The notes under the pieces are model-generated. The model saw nothing but the letters and a program-made list of their open reading frames with translations, searched no databases and was not told the origin of the DNA. The position numbers and the translations under genes were made by a program. Positions 40,399 to 49,593 of a DNA stretch of 64,000 nucleotides are shown here, in pieces (the first letter of the stretch is position 1; every line of letters starts with the position of its first letter). Source of the DNA: Candidatus Hydrogenedentota bacterium (GTDB lineage Bacteria > Hydrogenedentota > Hydrogenedentia > Hydrogenedentales > JAGMZX01); the NCBI GenBank assembly GCA_029556545.1, contig JAKQEQ010000167.1, forward strand, positions 56,889 to 120,888, in the 5' to 3' direction.

Positions 40399-40728
40399 GG
40401 CAAAATAGAAAAAAGAAAATTGAATTCCTATGCTTTGCGCGCCCGTGAACACTTGCCTCGTGCGCAACGAAAGAACATCCCCTTATTTCGTCCGCGTCTC
40501 GGATGATTTGCAGGGACCGTTCTCGTCTCGGGTAGCCCGGATGTCCCTCTTCGCCTACGCGGCGCCCGCAACCGCCGTAACGATTGCGATTGCCGGGAGT
40601 CCGCCAATGCTCCGACGTGTTCGGCCCCTCTATCCGGCCTTTCGCGGCGCGCTATCCCCTCCATGATATACTCGCCGCCGGTACGGTAACTGCTTGATTC
40701 CATCCGCCTGGCCGTTCGAGGGACCGTA

Positions 40729-42192
40729 TTGAACACGCGACGACAGATAATACGCGGAGCAGTCTCGTCTGGGGGAGGCGTCGCCTTTTCTATCGTCGCG
40801 CTGCTTGTCGTCGGCAAGGTGGCCGCCACCCATCTGTCCCCCGCCGAACTTGCGGTATTTGCCTTACTATTGCTGTCCGCGGATTTCCTCAACCTGCTGA
40901 GCAACTTGGGCCTGACACCGACGACGGCTAAACTCATCGGCGCCGCCATCGGGGACCCCGAGAAACGGCGCGTCATCTCGACCGGTCTTTTCGGTCAGCT
41001 GGGCATGTCCTTCGCGTTCGCGGCGATCGTCATCGGCACAAGGTACTGGCTTCCGGACGGATTCCCGACCGACGCAAAGTGGCAGCGCATGATGCCGTAT
41101 TTCTGGTTGTTGCCCCCCCTCTTCGTCGTCGGAACGCTGCGCGACCTTGCCATGGCCGCGCTGGCCGGATTCAACCGTTATGCACACCGGGCGGCCGGCC
41201 TCGTCATTACGTCCGCCCTCCAGATCGGTTTGGTGCTCACACTGGCGCTTACCTGCGGCGCCTCGGTGGCAACCCTGGTCGGCGCGCTTCTGGCCGCCTA
41301 CGGCGCGGCCCTGATCTTCTTCCTGGCGGGCCTTCGCGATGCGTTCCAAGTGCGACCGAGCCCCACCCTCTATATTGGACACCTCCGTCTAAGCGCCCCC
41401 CTTTACGCAAACAGCCTGACCGCCTTCTTCCTGCAGCGTTTTGATACCGTCCTCCTTCTCGCTTTGCTCGACGCCCCCAGCGCCGCGATTTACGAAATGG
41501 CCAAGCGGCTCCCCGCCGTGCTATCGAGGGTAATGGGGGCGTTTCTCGTGCCGTACCTGCCAAGCGTGGCTGAGTTCATTGCCAAAGACCAACGCCCGAA
41601 AGCGTCGGACCTACTGACCCAAGCCTTCGCGCTCACTGCGGTCGCCGGATACTCCGTCGCCCTCGGTACGATCCTGGTTCAGGAACACCTTATCCTGCTC
41701 CTCTTCAGCGCGGAGTTCCTGCCCACGACGACGGTGCTTGGACTGCTGCTCGGAGCTACCTGCCTCCTCGTACAGAGCGGCATCATGGGACAGTCCCTGT
41801 TGGCGTTGGGGCACGCCGGGCTCATTGTGGCGGTCAACGTGGTCCTGGCGGGCGTTGGAATTGCACTGAATATCGTTCTGATCCCGCGCATGGGAATGCT
41901 GGGAGCGGCGCTCGTCGGCATTGCCATCGCGGGTGCCAGCTGTCTGCTGCAAGGCTGTTGCGTCCGATGGAAGGGACTGGCGCCGGATTCCTGGCGCTGT
42001 CTGACGCCGACGGTCCTGTTCGTTGGCGCCATGGCGGCAATCCACGTTACGAATTTCAACCCGTGGATGCGGATTGCCGCGTTTACCGCCTTCGTGCTAC
42101 TCTCGTTCCGTCTTGGCGCAGTCACGGTGGTTCAGGTGCGCGAAATACTGACCCATCTTGTCCCTGTGGCGCGATCACCGCGTCTCCCGTGA
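40729..42192 (+). CDS. Polysaccharide flippase (Wzx/MATE-like oligosaccharide exporter)
   Basis: Polytopic; RQIIRGAVSSGGGVAFSIVALLVVGKVAATHLSPAELAVFALLLLSADFLNLLSNLGL. Confidence 0.85.
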   Translation: MNTRRQIIRGAVSSGGGVAFSIVALLVVGKVAATHLSPAELAVFALLLLSADFLNLLSNLGLTPTTAKLIGAAIGDPEKRRVISTGLFGQLGMSFAFAAIVIGTRYWLPDGFPTDAKWQRMMPYFWLLPPLFVVGTLRDLAMAALAGFNRYAHRAAGLVITSALQIGLVLTLALTCGASVATLVGALLAAYGAALIFFLAGLRDAFQVRPSPTLYIGHLRLSAPLYANSLTAFFLQRFDTVLLLALLDAPSAAIYEMAKRLPAVLSRVMGAFLVPYLPSVAEFIAKDQRPKASDLLTQAFALTAVAGYSVALGTILVQEHLILLLFSAEFLPTTTVLGLLLGATCLLVQSGIMGQSLLALGHAGLIVAVNVVLAGVGIALNIVLIPRMGMLGAALVGIAIAGASCLLQGCCVRWKGLAPDSWRCLTPTVLFVGAMAAIHVTNFNPWMRIAAFTAFVLLSFRLGAVTVVQVREILTHLVPVARSPRLP

Positions 42193-42251
42193 AGCGGAAC
42201 CCCGAACCGACGCGCCGCCCGACCAAAAAAGCAAGCGGATGAGACAGCGTC

Positions 42252-43433
42252 ATGAGCAAAAACACCAAGCCATTGCTTGCGGGATTTGACGGACGCGCAG
42301 CGAACACCTCCGCGTCGCTGGGGGTCGGCGTATACTGCCGCAATCTGCTGCGTGAACTGGCCCGTCTTGACTCGGGCCTGGCGTTGCGAGTCTATCTCGA
42401 CGTGGAACCGCGCCCAGACTTTCCCCTTCGTGTCGATGAAGCCGATATACGCGTACTGCCCGCCGCACGGTTCTGGACCCAGCGCCGTCTCGGTCCCGAG
42501 TTGAGGCGCGATCCGCCGGATGTGCTCCTCTGCCCTGTGTCGCAGGCGCCCTTGTTCTCCCCCTGCCCGACAATCGTTACCAATCATGGACTCGTCTACT
42601 ATGAAGAGAACGGACGCCGCGTCATGGAGCCCCGGGACTGCCTCCCGCTGGTGACGCGCGCTCAGCGCGCCCTCTTGTGGCGACTACAGGTCCGCTGCGC
42701 AAGCAGGATTCTCATGGTCAGCGAGGATTCGAGACGTGTCTTCATCGAACATACGGGCATCGATCCGGCGAAAGTCTTCGTGACCTACCTTGGGCACACG
42801 CCCGAGTTCCGCCCGATGACCGACAACATGCAACAACAGCAGGTGCGAAATCGTTATGAGCTGCCCGCCCGCTTCTTCCTCTATACGGGCCGACTGGGTC
42901 CCCGTAAGAATGTGGTGCGTATTATCCAAGCCTTCGAATTACTCCGAGATTCAAACCCCGACCTCCCCCACGAACTCGTCTTGGCGGGAGATAAGGAATG
43001 GCACGCAGAACCGATCCTCCACGCCGCGCGCGCGAGCCGCCACGCTGATGCGATCCACATGATCGGCCACGTGGGACACGAAGACATGCCCACGTTGATG
43101 ACGCTCGCCGATGCACTCATTCTCGTATCGCTCTGTGAATCCTTCGGAATTCCCGTGGTCGAGGCGATGGCCTGCGGCACGCCCGTGCTCACGTCGAACA
43201 CCACTTGCATGCCGGAGATTGTCGGCGAAGCGGCGATGGCCGTGCCGCCGACCGATGTGCCCGCCATTGCCGCCGCCATGCACCGTCTGGCCTCCGATCA
43301 GGAACTCCGCGAAAGACTTGTCAAAGATGGCTTCGCCCGCGCGGCTAGGTTCACATGGCGCAATACCGCACTCCAAACGTATGACGCTGTCCGCAGCGTG
43401 ACCGCTGAGAACTCCCGCGGCGCCGCGCCGTAG
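42252..43433 (+). CDS. Glycosyltransferase family 1/4
   Basis: FLYTGRLGPRKNVVRIIQAFELL, HVGHEDMPTLMTLADALILVSLCESFGIPVVEAMACGTPVLTSNTTCMPEIVGEAAMAV. Confidence 0.92.
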   Translation: MSKNTKPLLAGFDGRAANTSASLGVGVYCRNLLRELARLDSGLALRVYLDVEPRPDFPLRVDEADIRVLPAARFWTQRRLGPELRRDPPDVLLCPVSQAPLFSPCPTIVTNHGLVYYEENGRRVMEPRDCLPLVTRAQRALLWRLQVRCASRILMVSEDSRRVFIEHTGIDPAKVFVTYLGHTPEFRPMTDNMQQQQVRNRYELPARFFLYTGRLGPRKNVVRIIQAFELLRDSNPDLPHELVLAGDKEWHAEPILHAARASRHADAIHMIGHVGHEDMPTLMTLADALILVSLCESFGIPVVEAMACGTPVLTSNTTCMPEIVGEAAMAVPPTDVPAIAAAMHRLASDQELRERLVKDGFARAARFTWRNTALQTYDAVRSVTAENSRGAAP

Positions 43434-43563
43434 GAACCCCGGCGCCTTTGAGCCACGGCATCGCTTCGGAGATCTGGGGAAAGGTCGAACAACGCCGGCG
43501 CGGTCGCCTTCGTTCGCACGCCGCCCCCAAGCAACGGTCGCCATCCCTGCCGCGCCAACGCCG

Positions 43564-44478
43564 CTACACTTCCACAAACGCCAGGCGCTCGATCTCGCGG
43601 AAACGCTCTCCCGTAATCACGCCGAGCACGCGATCATTGTTGGGGTACCACGCCGTTTCCGGCGCGACCTCGGGAAGACCCTCGAGGTCATCGCGGATGA
43701 AGAACGCATTCACGCCCTCGCGATCACAGCCGACGAGACGGTACCCCTTCTCACGGCCCAACTTCGCGAGCGCCGTCAGAGACGCGCCGAAATAGAGCCC
43801 GCTCGGGTGTTTCGCCCACCGCCGGAATTCCGGGTCGTATTTCACGGTCAACGACCGCTCGGGACCGTACACCGCGTTGTACTCGATGACCGCCACGCGC
43901 GGCGCGACCGCCTCGATGGCGCGCCACACCCAATAATCATTGCCGTCGATGTCGATCGAAAGCAGATCGATCTCCCGCTCGGGCGCCTGCCGGCGCAAAA
44001 TGTCGTTGATATTCTCCGCCGTCACCCGCGCCCGCGTGATGCGCACGTTGTCCGCCCGCGCCCCGAGCATCCGGTCGTAGAACGCCCGCGCATGCGCAAT
44101 CCGGTCTTCATCCGCGTCCAGCAACAAGCCCCGCCAGCCAAAATTCACGGATAGATTGGCCGTATTGCACTCGCTCCCGTTGCCGCAGCCGAACTCGACG
44201 AAATACCGATTGCGGACGCCCACCGTCGAGAATAGATGCAGCAGCAGGCCGTCCTCCCCGTTCTGCGAATACACCTTGAACTCATGCCGATTGAACGCCC
44301 CGTCGTCCGCTGTCGCCGGCAGCAAGTGCGGATACGCCTCCCGCGCGATCAGCGCACTCAACAGCAACGACTGCTTCTCGATCGCGTCCAGACGCGGCTT
44401 TACCGACTTCGCCAGCCGTACCGCCTCGACCCACGTCCGCGGCAGCGCCCACTTCACCGACTCCCGTATCCACGACAT
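43564..44478 (-). CDS. FkbM-like methyltransferase-fold protein
   Basis: YSQNGEDGLLLHLFSTVG..RYFVEFGCGNGSECNTANLSVNFGWRGLLLDAD; DLLSIDIDGNDYWVW. Confidence 0.75.
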   Translation of the reverse strand: MSWIRESVKWALPRTWVEAVRLAKSVKPRLDAIEKQSLLLSALIAREAYPHLLPATADDGAFNRHEFKVYSQNGEDGLLLHLFSTVGVRNRYFVEFGCGNGSECNTANLSVNFGWRGLLLDADEDRIAHARAFYDRMLGARADNVRITRARVTAENINDILRRQAPEREIDLLSIDIDGNDYWVWRAIEAVAPRVAVIEYNAVYGPERSLTVKYDPEFRRWAKHPSGLYFGASLTALAKLGREKGYRLVGCDREGVNAFFIRDDLEGLPEVAPETAWYPNNDRVLGVITGERFREIERLAFVEV

Positions 44479-44567
44479 CCGATGTAATGCTCCCTTCCCC
44501 GTTGCACAAAAGCGACCTATCCTATCATCGGCCTCTCCCCCGCGCCAACGCGTGCCCCGCGCCCCTG

Positions 44568-44619
44568 TTCGTCCTCGCACCCGTAATCGTAATCGTAATC
44601 GTAATCGCGATCCTGCCCC
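44568..44619. repeat. (CGTAAT)n hexamer element, second copy
   Basis: gttcgtcctcgcacccgtaatcgtaatcgtaatcgtaatcgcgatcctgcccc. Confidence 0.85.
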
Positions 44620-44635
44620 CTCCCCGCGTCCATAG

Positions 44636-44684
44636 GGGGACTGCCGCAAGCGAGGGCGTCTTCGCGCGAGACATGGCTGTCCCC
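44636..44684. repeat. Nested palindrome related to 40332-40398
   Basis: GGGGACTGCC ... GGCTGTCCCC with inner GTCT..AGAC; shares GGGACTG..CAAGCGAG with the 40332 element. Confidence 0.55.
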
Positions 44685-44809
44685 GACGTATTCACGTGTC
44701 TTCATTCGCGTAATTCGTGTGATTCGTGGTTCTTCTTACCACCACGAGTACGAACGAAGATATGGGCTTGCAGACCAGATCAGCGAAGAACGCGGTTCTC
44801 TTGGCCGCC

Positions 44810-46693
44810 TTACTTCAATAGCGCGCGCATGGCGCCCCGGTAGCGCGCGCTGGTAATGCGCATCTCCGAGGGCTGATTGCGCATGACCCACAACGCCTCG
44901 AAGCGCCCGAGCAATTCGCCCATCTCGCGATGCAACGCCTTCCGGGCGGGCCGCGATCCGCCCCCGCCCGGCCCGAGCACCGCCAGTTTCCGCGCCGCGT
45001 GGCGCAGCGTGTCCGCGGCGAACACCCAATACGGCAGTATGCCCAGCGGGTCGCCCTTCTTCACGGCATACTTCGCCAGCACCCCGCGAATTTCTTCCAG
45101 CGCGCCCGCCGTCTCCTCCCCGAGCGCGGCGTCGAGCGGCACCTCGACGGGCGTGATCTTCCCGTCGATCACCGCAAAGCCCCGTCGCGGCTCGCCATTG
45201 AACAGCGGGTCGGACGGCTTGGCGAAAAACACGTGCTGCCACACGCTCTGATAACAACCCTCGACGGACAGATGCGACACCGCCCCGAGACGGTCGACCG
45301 CCTCCGCCAATTCGGCGGCGTCATGCCCCAGCATCGCGACACAGAAGCGCCGCGTGAACGACGCCCGGTCCGCCTTCGTGTTCCACGCCTGCTCCGCGCC
45401 GAAGAGATACCCGTACCACGAGTACTCCAAGAAGTTATAGTGGCCGCCGTCGCCCCAGTCCGTGTTGAGCAGCCCCGCCGCCCCGTGCCGCAGCCCCGCC
45501 CGCGCGAAGCCCGCGATATTCGCCGCCGATTCGTACAGGCGCGGGAACAGGCTCACCCACGACGACGTGCCGGGGCAGGCGTAGCATTCGAGGCCCTTCG
45601 CGGTAAAGTCGCGAATGGCGCCGAAGTCATGGTTCGCGGCATAGCCCCAGTCGAGCACCGTAAGGTCTTCCGGCACGCGCTCGATGAGTTCGGGATACCG
45701 CCGTATCATGTCGCCCCAGAACATGGCCCGCTTCCCAAAGTGCTTCACCATCTCCCCCAGCTTGGCCACGTGATCAAGATAGACCGTCCCCCGACCCGTC
45801 ATTTCCGCCATCAGGTAGCTCTGCCCCAACCCGAGGTCGTAAGCCTCATCGCAGCAGATATTGACCCGCTCCGAGCGAAACAACGGCAGCACTTCGGCGA
45901 ACAACGAATGCAGAAACGGGTACGTGTCCGGATTCGCCGGCGAAATGGTCCACCCCCGCGTGCGGAAATCGCCGAGCACGTCCTCGGCGTCCGGCGCGGC
46001 ATAACGCCCGACGCCCCAGTCCTCCGCCAGGTCCCGATACGGCGCGTGCTTCAGAATCTTTTCCATGTGGCCGCAGCACGGCATGGCCGGAATCAGTTCG
46101 ACCCCGCGCGCGGAGGCGTGCGCGTCCAGGCGCAGCACGTCCGCCGCGTCGAGCGGCGACGCGCCCTTGCCGATGAGCGGGTGCGCGCGGTAACGGAACG
46201 TGTGCTCGATGTAGAGGTGCGCCTGGTTGATCTTGTAGTCGGCCAGCGTCGCGGCCCATTCCGCGATACGCTCCACCTTCGGCACGCGCCCCCGCGACAA
46301 ATCGAGAAACGCCCCCCGCGCCGGAAAATCCGGCCAATCATTGATACGCAGCGCGGGCAGCGCGGTCCCCGCCGTCTGCCGCGCGATCTGACCCAGCGTC
46401 CGCACCGCGTTTCGCGCGCCGTCCGCGTCCGAAGCCTCGATGAATATCCCCTCGCCCCCGATATCCAGCGTATACCCCTGCGGCTTCACCTTGCGGTTCA
46501 GGAACAGTGTAATCGTATTCGGAAGCCCGGGCGCGGTCGCATGCAAAACATACTTCGGAAACAACGTCCGCAGCGCCTCCGCCGCGGGCAGCCAGGACGC
46601 GCTCGGTATCGCGATGCTGCCCTCCTTCGGCGGACGAAACTCCCCTTTCTCCGTGCGGACCGTCTTCGGTTGCGGAATCAGTGCGAGCGTCAT
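44810..46693 (-). CDS. Glycoside hydrolase family 20 (beta-N-acetylhexosaminidase-like)
   Basis: LIPQPKTVRTEKGEF; INDWPDFPARGAFLDLSRGRVPKVERIAEWAATLADYKINQAHLYIEHTFRY. Confidence 0.85.
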   Translation of the reverse strand: MTLALIPQPKTVRTEKGEFRPPKEGSIAIPSASWLPAAEALRTLFPKYVLHATAPGLPNTITLFLNRKVKPQGYTLDIGGEGIFIEASDADGARNAVRTLGQIARQTAGTALPALRINDWPDFPARGAFLDLSRGRVPKVERIAEWAATLADYKINQAHLYIEHTFRYRAHPLIGKGASPLDAADVLRLDAHASARGVELIPAMPCCGHMEKILKHAPYRDLAEDWGVGRYAAPDAEDVLGDFRTRGWTISPANPDTYPFLHSLFAEVLPLFRSERVNICCDEAYDLGLGQSYLMAEMTGRGTVYLDHVAKLGEMVKHFGKRAMFWGDMIRRYPELIERVPEDLTVLDWGYAANHDFGAIRDFTAKGLECYACPGTSSWVSLFPRLYESAANIAGFARAGLRHGAAGLLNTDWGDGGHYNFLEYSWYGYLFGAEQAWNTKADRASFTRRFCVAMLGHDAAELAEAVDRLGAVSHLSVEGCYQSVWQHVFFAKPSDPLFNGEPRRGFAVIDGKITPVEVPLDAALGEETAGALEEIRGVLAKYAVKKGDPLGILPYWVFAADTLRHAARKLAVLGPGGGGSRPARKALHREMGELLGRFEALWVMRNQPSEMRITSARYRGAMRALLK

Positions 46694-46840
46694 GTCTCTG
46701 TCCCCTTTCAAGCGCACCGCGCGCAGGGCGCTATTCTAACACGCGGCGGACTCCCGTGCCCGCGCGACCTTTGATTACCGGCGGGGTCCGTGCGTACACT
46801 TGGCCGCATTTCCACCGGGCACGTTCAAGGAGTACGCCTC

Positions 46841-49495
46841 ATGAAAGCCTTCTACTGCGTCGGCACGCATTGGGACCGCGAGTGGTACGAACCGTTCCAG
46901 GAGTTTCGCATGTGGCTCGTCGAACTCATCGACGAGGTCATGGACCTCATGGAGCGCGACCCCGAGTACAAGTGTTTCCACCTCGACGGCCAGGCGATCG
47001 TCCTCGAAGACTACCTCGAAATCCGCCCCGAACAACGCGATCGCTTGACGCGCTTCCTGCGCGATCGCCGCTTGCTTGTCGGGCCCTGGTACAACCTGCC
47101 GGACGAATGGCTCATCTCCGGCGAGAGCTTCGTGCGCAATCTCATGAAGGGCATCCGCATCTGCCGCGATTTCGGCGTCGCGCCCATGCGCTTCGCGTAC
47201 ACCCCCGACCAGTTCGGCCACGTCGCCGCCCTGCCGATGATCATGGCCGGATTCGGGCTCCCCTGCGGCATCTGTTGGCGCGGCACGCAGGACGAAACCC
47301 ATCCCGCGCAGTTCGTCTGGGTCGGCCCCGACGGATCGCGCATGGTCACCCACAAACTCAAGGACAAGGGCGGCTACGACCCGTTCCGCATGCACGTGCG
47401 CAATCCCGTAAGAGACGCCGATTTCTCGGACGCGAGCATCAAGGATCACTTCGATCCCTACCTCGATATCGAGAAGAACCGCGCCCATGCGCCGCTCATG
47501 CTCATGCTTGACGCGGTCGATCATCAGCGGCCCGACCCCGAGATGCCGCGACTCCTGAAGCTGCTGCGCGATCGGTACCCCGACGTCGAGTTTGTCTGGG
47601 GCTCGCTCGAAGAGTACGGGCAGGAGATGTTGCGCCACGCGGACGCCCTGCCCGAGCGGACCGGCGAACTGCGCATGCCCTGCCGCACCGCCGACCGCAC
47701 CTACCAATACCTCATCGTGCACACGCTCTCGTCGCGATACCCGATCAAGCGGCGCAACGGCGAGTGTCAGGCCCTCCTCGAAAAGTGGGCCGAGCCGCTC
47801 GCACTCTTCCAGATGCTCGACGGCGGCGCGCCGACGCTCCGCTATCTCGACCGCGCCTGGACCCACCTCATGAAGAATCACCCGCACGACTCCATCTGCG
47901 GGTGCAGCATCGACCAGGTCCACCGCGACATGCGCTACCGATTCGACCAGTGCGAGATGATCGGCGACGGCCTCGTTCGGCGCGCCGTGGCGCACGTGGG
48001 CGCGGCCTCCGTCGACGACGACGCCTGGAAGAACCTCGTCGTTCACAATCCGCTCCCCTTCCGCCGAAAGGAAATCGTCGATATCGCCATCCCGTTCCCG
48101 ACGGACTACGCCGACAAGACCGGCTTCGCCTTCATCGACGGGCTCGCCACCTCCGAGCGGCTGAACAAGTTCCACCTCCTCAACGCAGCCGGGGATCGAA
48201 TACCCTACCAGCACGCGCGCATCGATCGCGGCGTCGCCTTCAAGCACCTGAACGCGGCGGGCCGCAAACACACCGCCCACGCCGATGTGTATCACCTATC
48301 TCTGGAACTCGATCTGCCACCCTGCGGCCATACGACGCTCCGCGTCGAAGGAACCCACGACGCCACGCGCACCTTCGGCAGTCTGCGCACCGGCCCCCTC
48401 AGCGCCTCGAACGGCGTGATCGCGCTGCAAGTGCATCACGACGGCACGGCGTCGCTGCGACTCGAAACCTCGGGGCGGGCCTTCGACGGCCTCTTCTGCT
48501 ATGAAGACTGCGGCGATTCCGGCGACGGCTGGACCCGCGGACCCCTCAGCGACGACGTCGTATTCCGAACCCCCGGCAACAGCGTCGCCACGGCCATCGA
48601 GGAAGACGGACCGTTGCGGACGGTATTCCGCGTCGAGCGCGAGTTGCTGCTCCCTCGGCGCATCGACAAGCCGCATTACCGCCGCTCGGACGACCGTGTT
48701 TCCCTCCGAGTCACCGATTTCCTCCGCATCGACAAACACCCCCCCTGCCTCCGCGTCCGGACCATCCTCCGCAACACAGTCCGAGACCATCGGCTCCGAG
48801 TGCTCTTTCCCAGCGGCGTCAGCGCCGACCGCTCCTTCGCCGAGACGCCCTTCGCCGTTGTCGAGCGCGACGTCGCCATCCCGCCCGAGACGGCGCACTG
48901 GCAGGAGCGGGTGAACCCCGAGACGGCATTCACGTCCTATTTCGGCGTGCAGGACGCGCGCGGCGGCCTCGCCGTGCTGTCGCCCTGGGGCCTGCACGAA
49001 TACGAGGTCATGCAGACCCCCGAACGGGCTCTCGCGCTCACGCTCTTTCGCGCCACGGCCCAGACCGCCGGGACCTCCGGCGAGCCCGACGGCGAACTGC
49101 TCGAAGAGATGACCTTCGACTACCAGCTCTGGCCTTTCGCCGCCCCCTTCGACCCTGTGCGGGCGTGGCGTCTCGTAGCCGCGCAACAGGCCGGCGTGCG
49201 CGCGCACAGCGCGGCGAAGCCGCCCGAAGACCGCTCGTTCCTGGCGCTCGAACACGGCTTGGCCGTCGTGACGGCCATCAAACCGGCCCACGACGAGCGG
49301 GCCGGCGTCGTGCGGCTGTGGAACCCCACCGATGCGCCCGTCGAGGAACTCATACGCCTCGGCGCGCCGGTGGCCGAAGCACACCTCTGTAACCTGAACG
49401 AGGAGCCCTTGACGCCAATCACCCTGTCAGACAGCGGGATTCCCGTGCCTGTCCCCCCGCGCGGCCTCGCGACCGTCCTGTTCAAATGGCGCTAA
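46841..49495 (+). CDS. Alpha-mannosidase (GH38)
   Basis: CVGTHWDREWYEPFQEFR, FHLDGQAIVLEDYLEIRPE, YTPDQFGHVAALPMIMAGFG, NHPHDSICGCSIDQVH. Confidence 0.92.
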   Translation: MKAFYCVGTHWDREWYEPFQEFRMWLVELIDEVMDLMERDPEYKCFHLDGQAIVLEDYLEIRPEQRDRLTRFLRDRRLLVGPWYNLPDEWLISGESFVRNLMKGIRICRDFGVAPMRFAYTPDQFGHVAALPMIMAGFGLPCGICWRGTQDETHPAQFVWVGPDGSRMVTHKLKDKGGYDPFRMHVRNPVRDADFSDASIKDHFDPYLDIEKNRAHAPLMLMLDAVDHQRPDPEMPRLLKLLRDRYPDVEFVWGSLEEYGQEMLRHADALPERTGELRMPCRTADRTYQYLIVHTLSSRYPIKRRNGECQALLEKWAEPLALFQMLDGGAPTLRYLDRAWTHLMKNHPHDSICGCSIDQVHRDMRYRFDQCEMIGDGLVRRAVAHVGAASVDDDAWKNLVVHNPLPFRRKEIVDIAIPFPTDYADKTGFAFIDGLATSERLNKFHLLNAAGDRIPYQHARIDRGVAFKHLNAAGRKHTAHADVYHLSLELDLPPCGHTTLRVEGTHDATRTFGSLRTGPLSASNGVIALQVHHDGTASLRLETSGRAFDGLFCYEDCGDSGDGWTRGPLSDDVVFRTPGNSVATAIEEDGPLRTVFRVERELLLPRRIDKPHYRRSDDRVSLRVTDFLRIDKHPPCLRVRTILRNTVRDHRLRVLFPSGVSADRSFAETPFAVVERDVAIPPETAHWQERVNPETAFTSYFGVQDARGGLAVLSPWGLHEYEVMQTPERALALTLFRATAQTAGTSGEPDGELLEEMTFDYQLWPFAAPFDPVRAWRLVAAQQAGVRAHSAAKPPEDRSFLALEHGLAVVTAIKPAHDERAGVVRLWNPTDAPVEELIRLGAPVAEAHLCNLNEEPLTPITLSDSGIPVPVPPRGLATVLFKWR

Positions 49496-49515
49496 TGGGC
49501 CAATCCTGGAATAGC

Positions 49516-49581
49516 TATTCGTGTACTTCATGTGATTCGTGGTTCTCGTTCCGACCGCGAATCACACAAATCAAACGAATA
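49516..49581. repeat. Two-step imperfect inverted repeat between convergent genes
   Basis: TATTCGT-N8-TGTGATTCG ... CGAATCACA-N8-ACGAATA. Confidence 0.7.
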
Positions 49582-49593
49582 TCCCCCCCGCCG

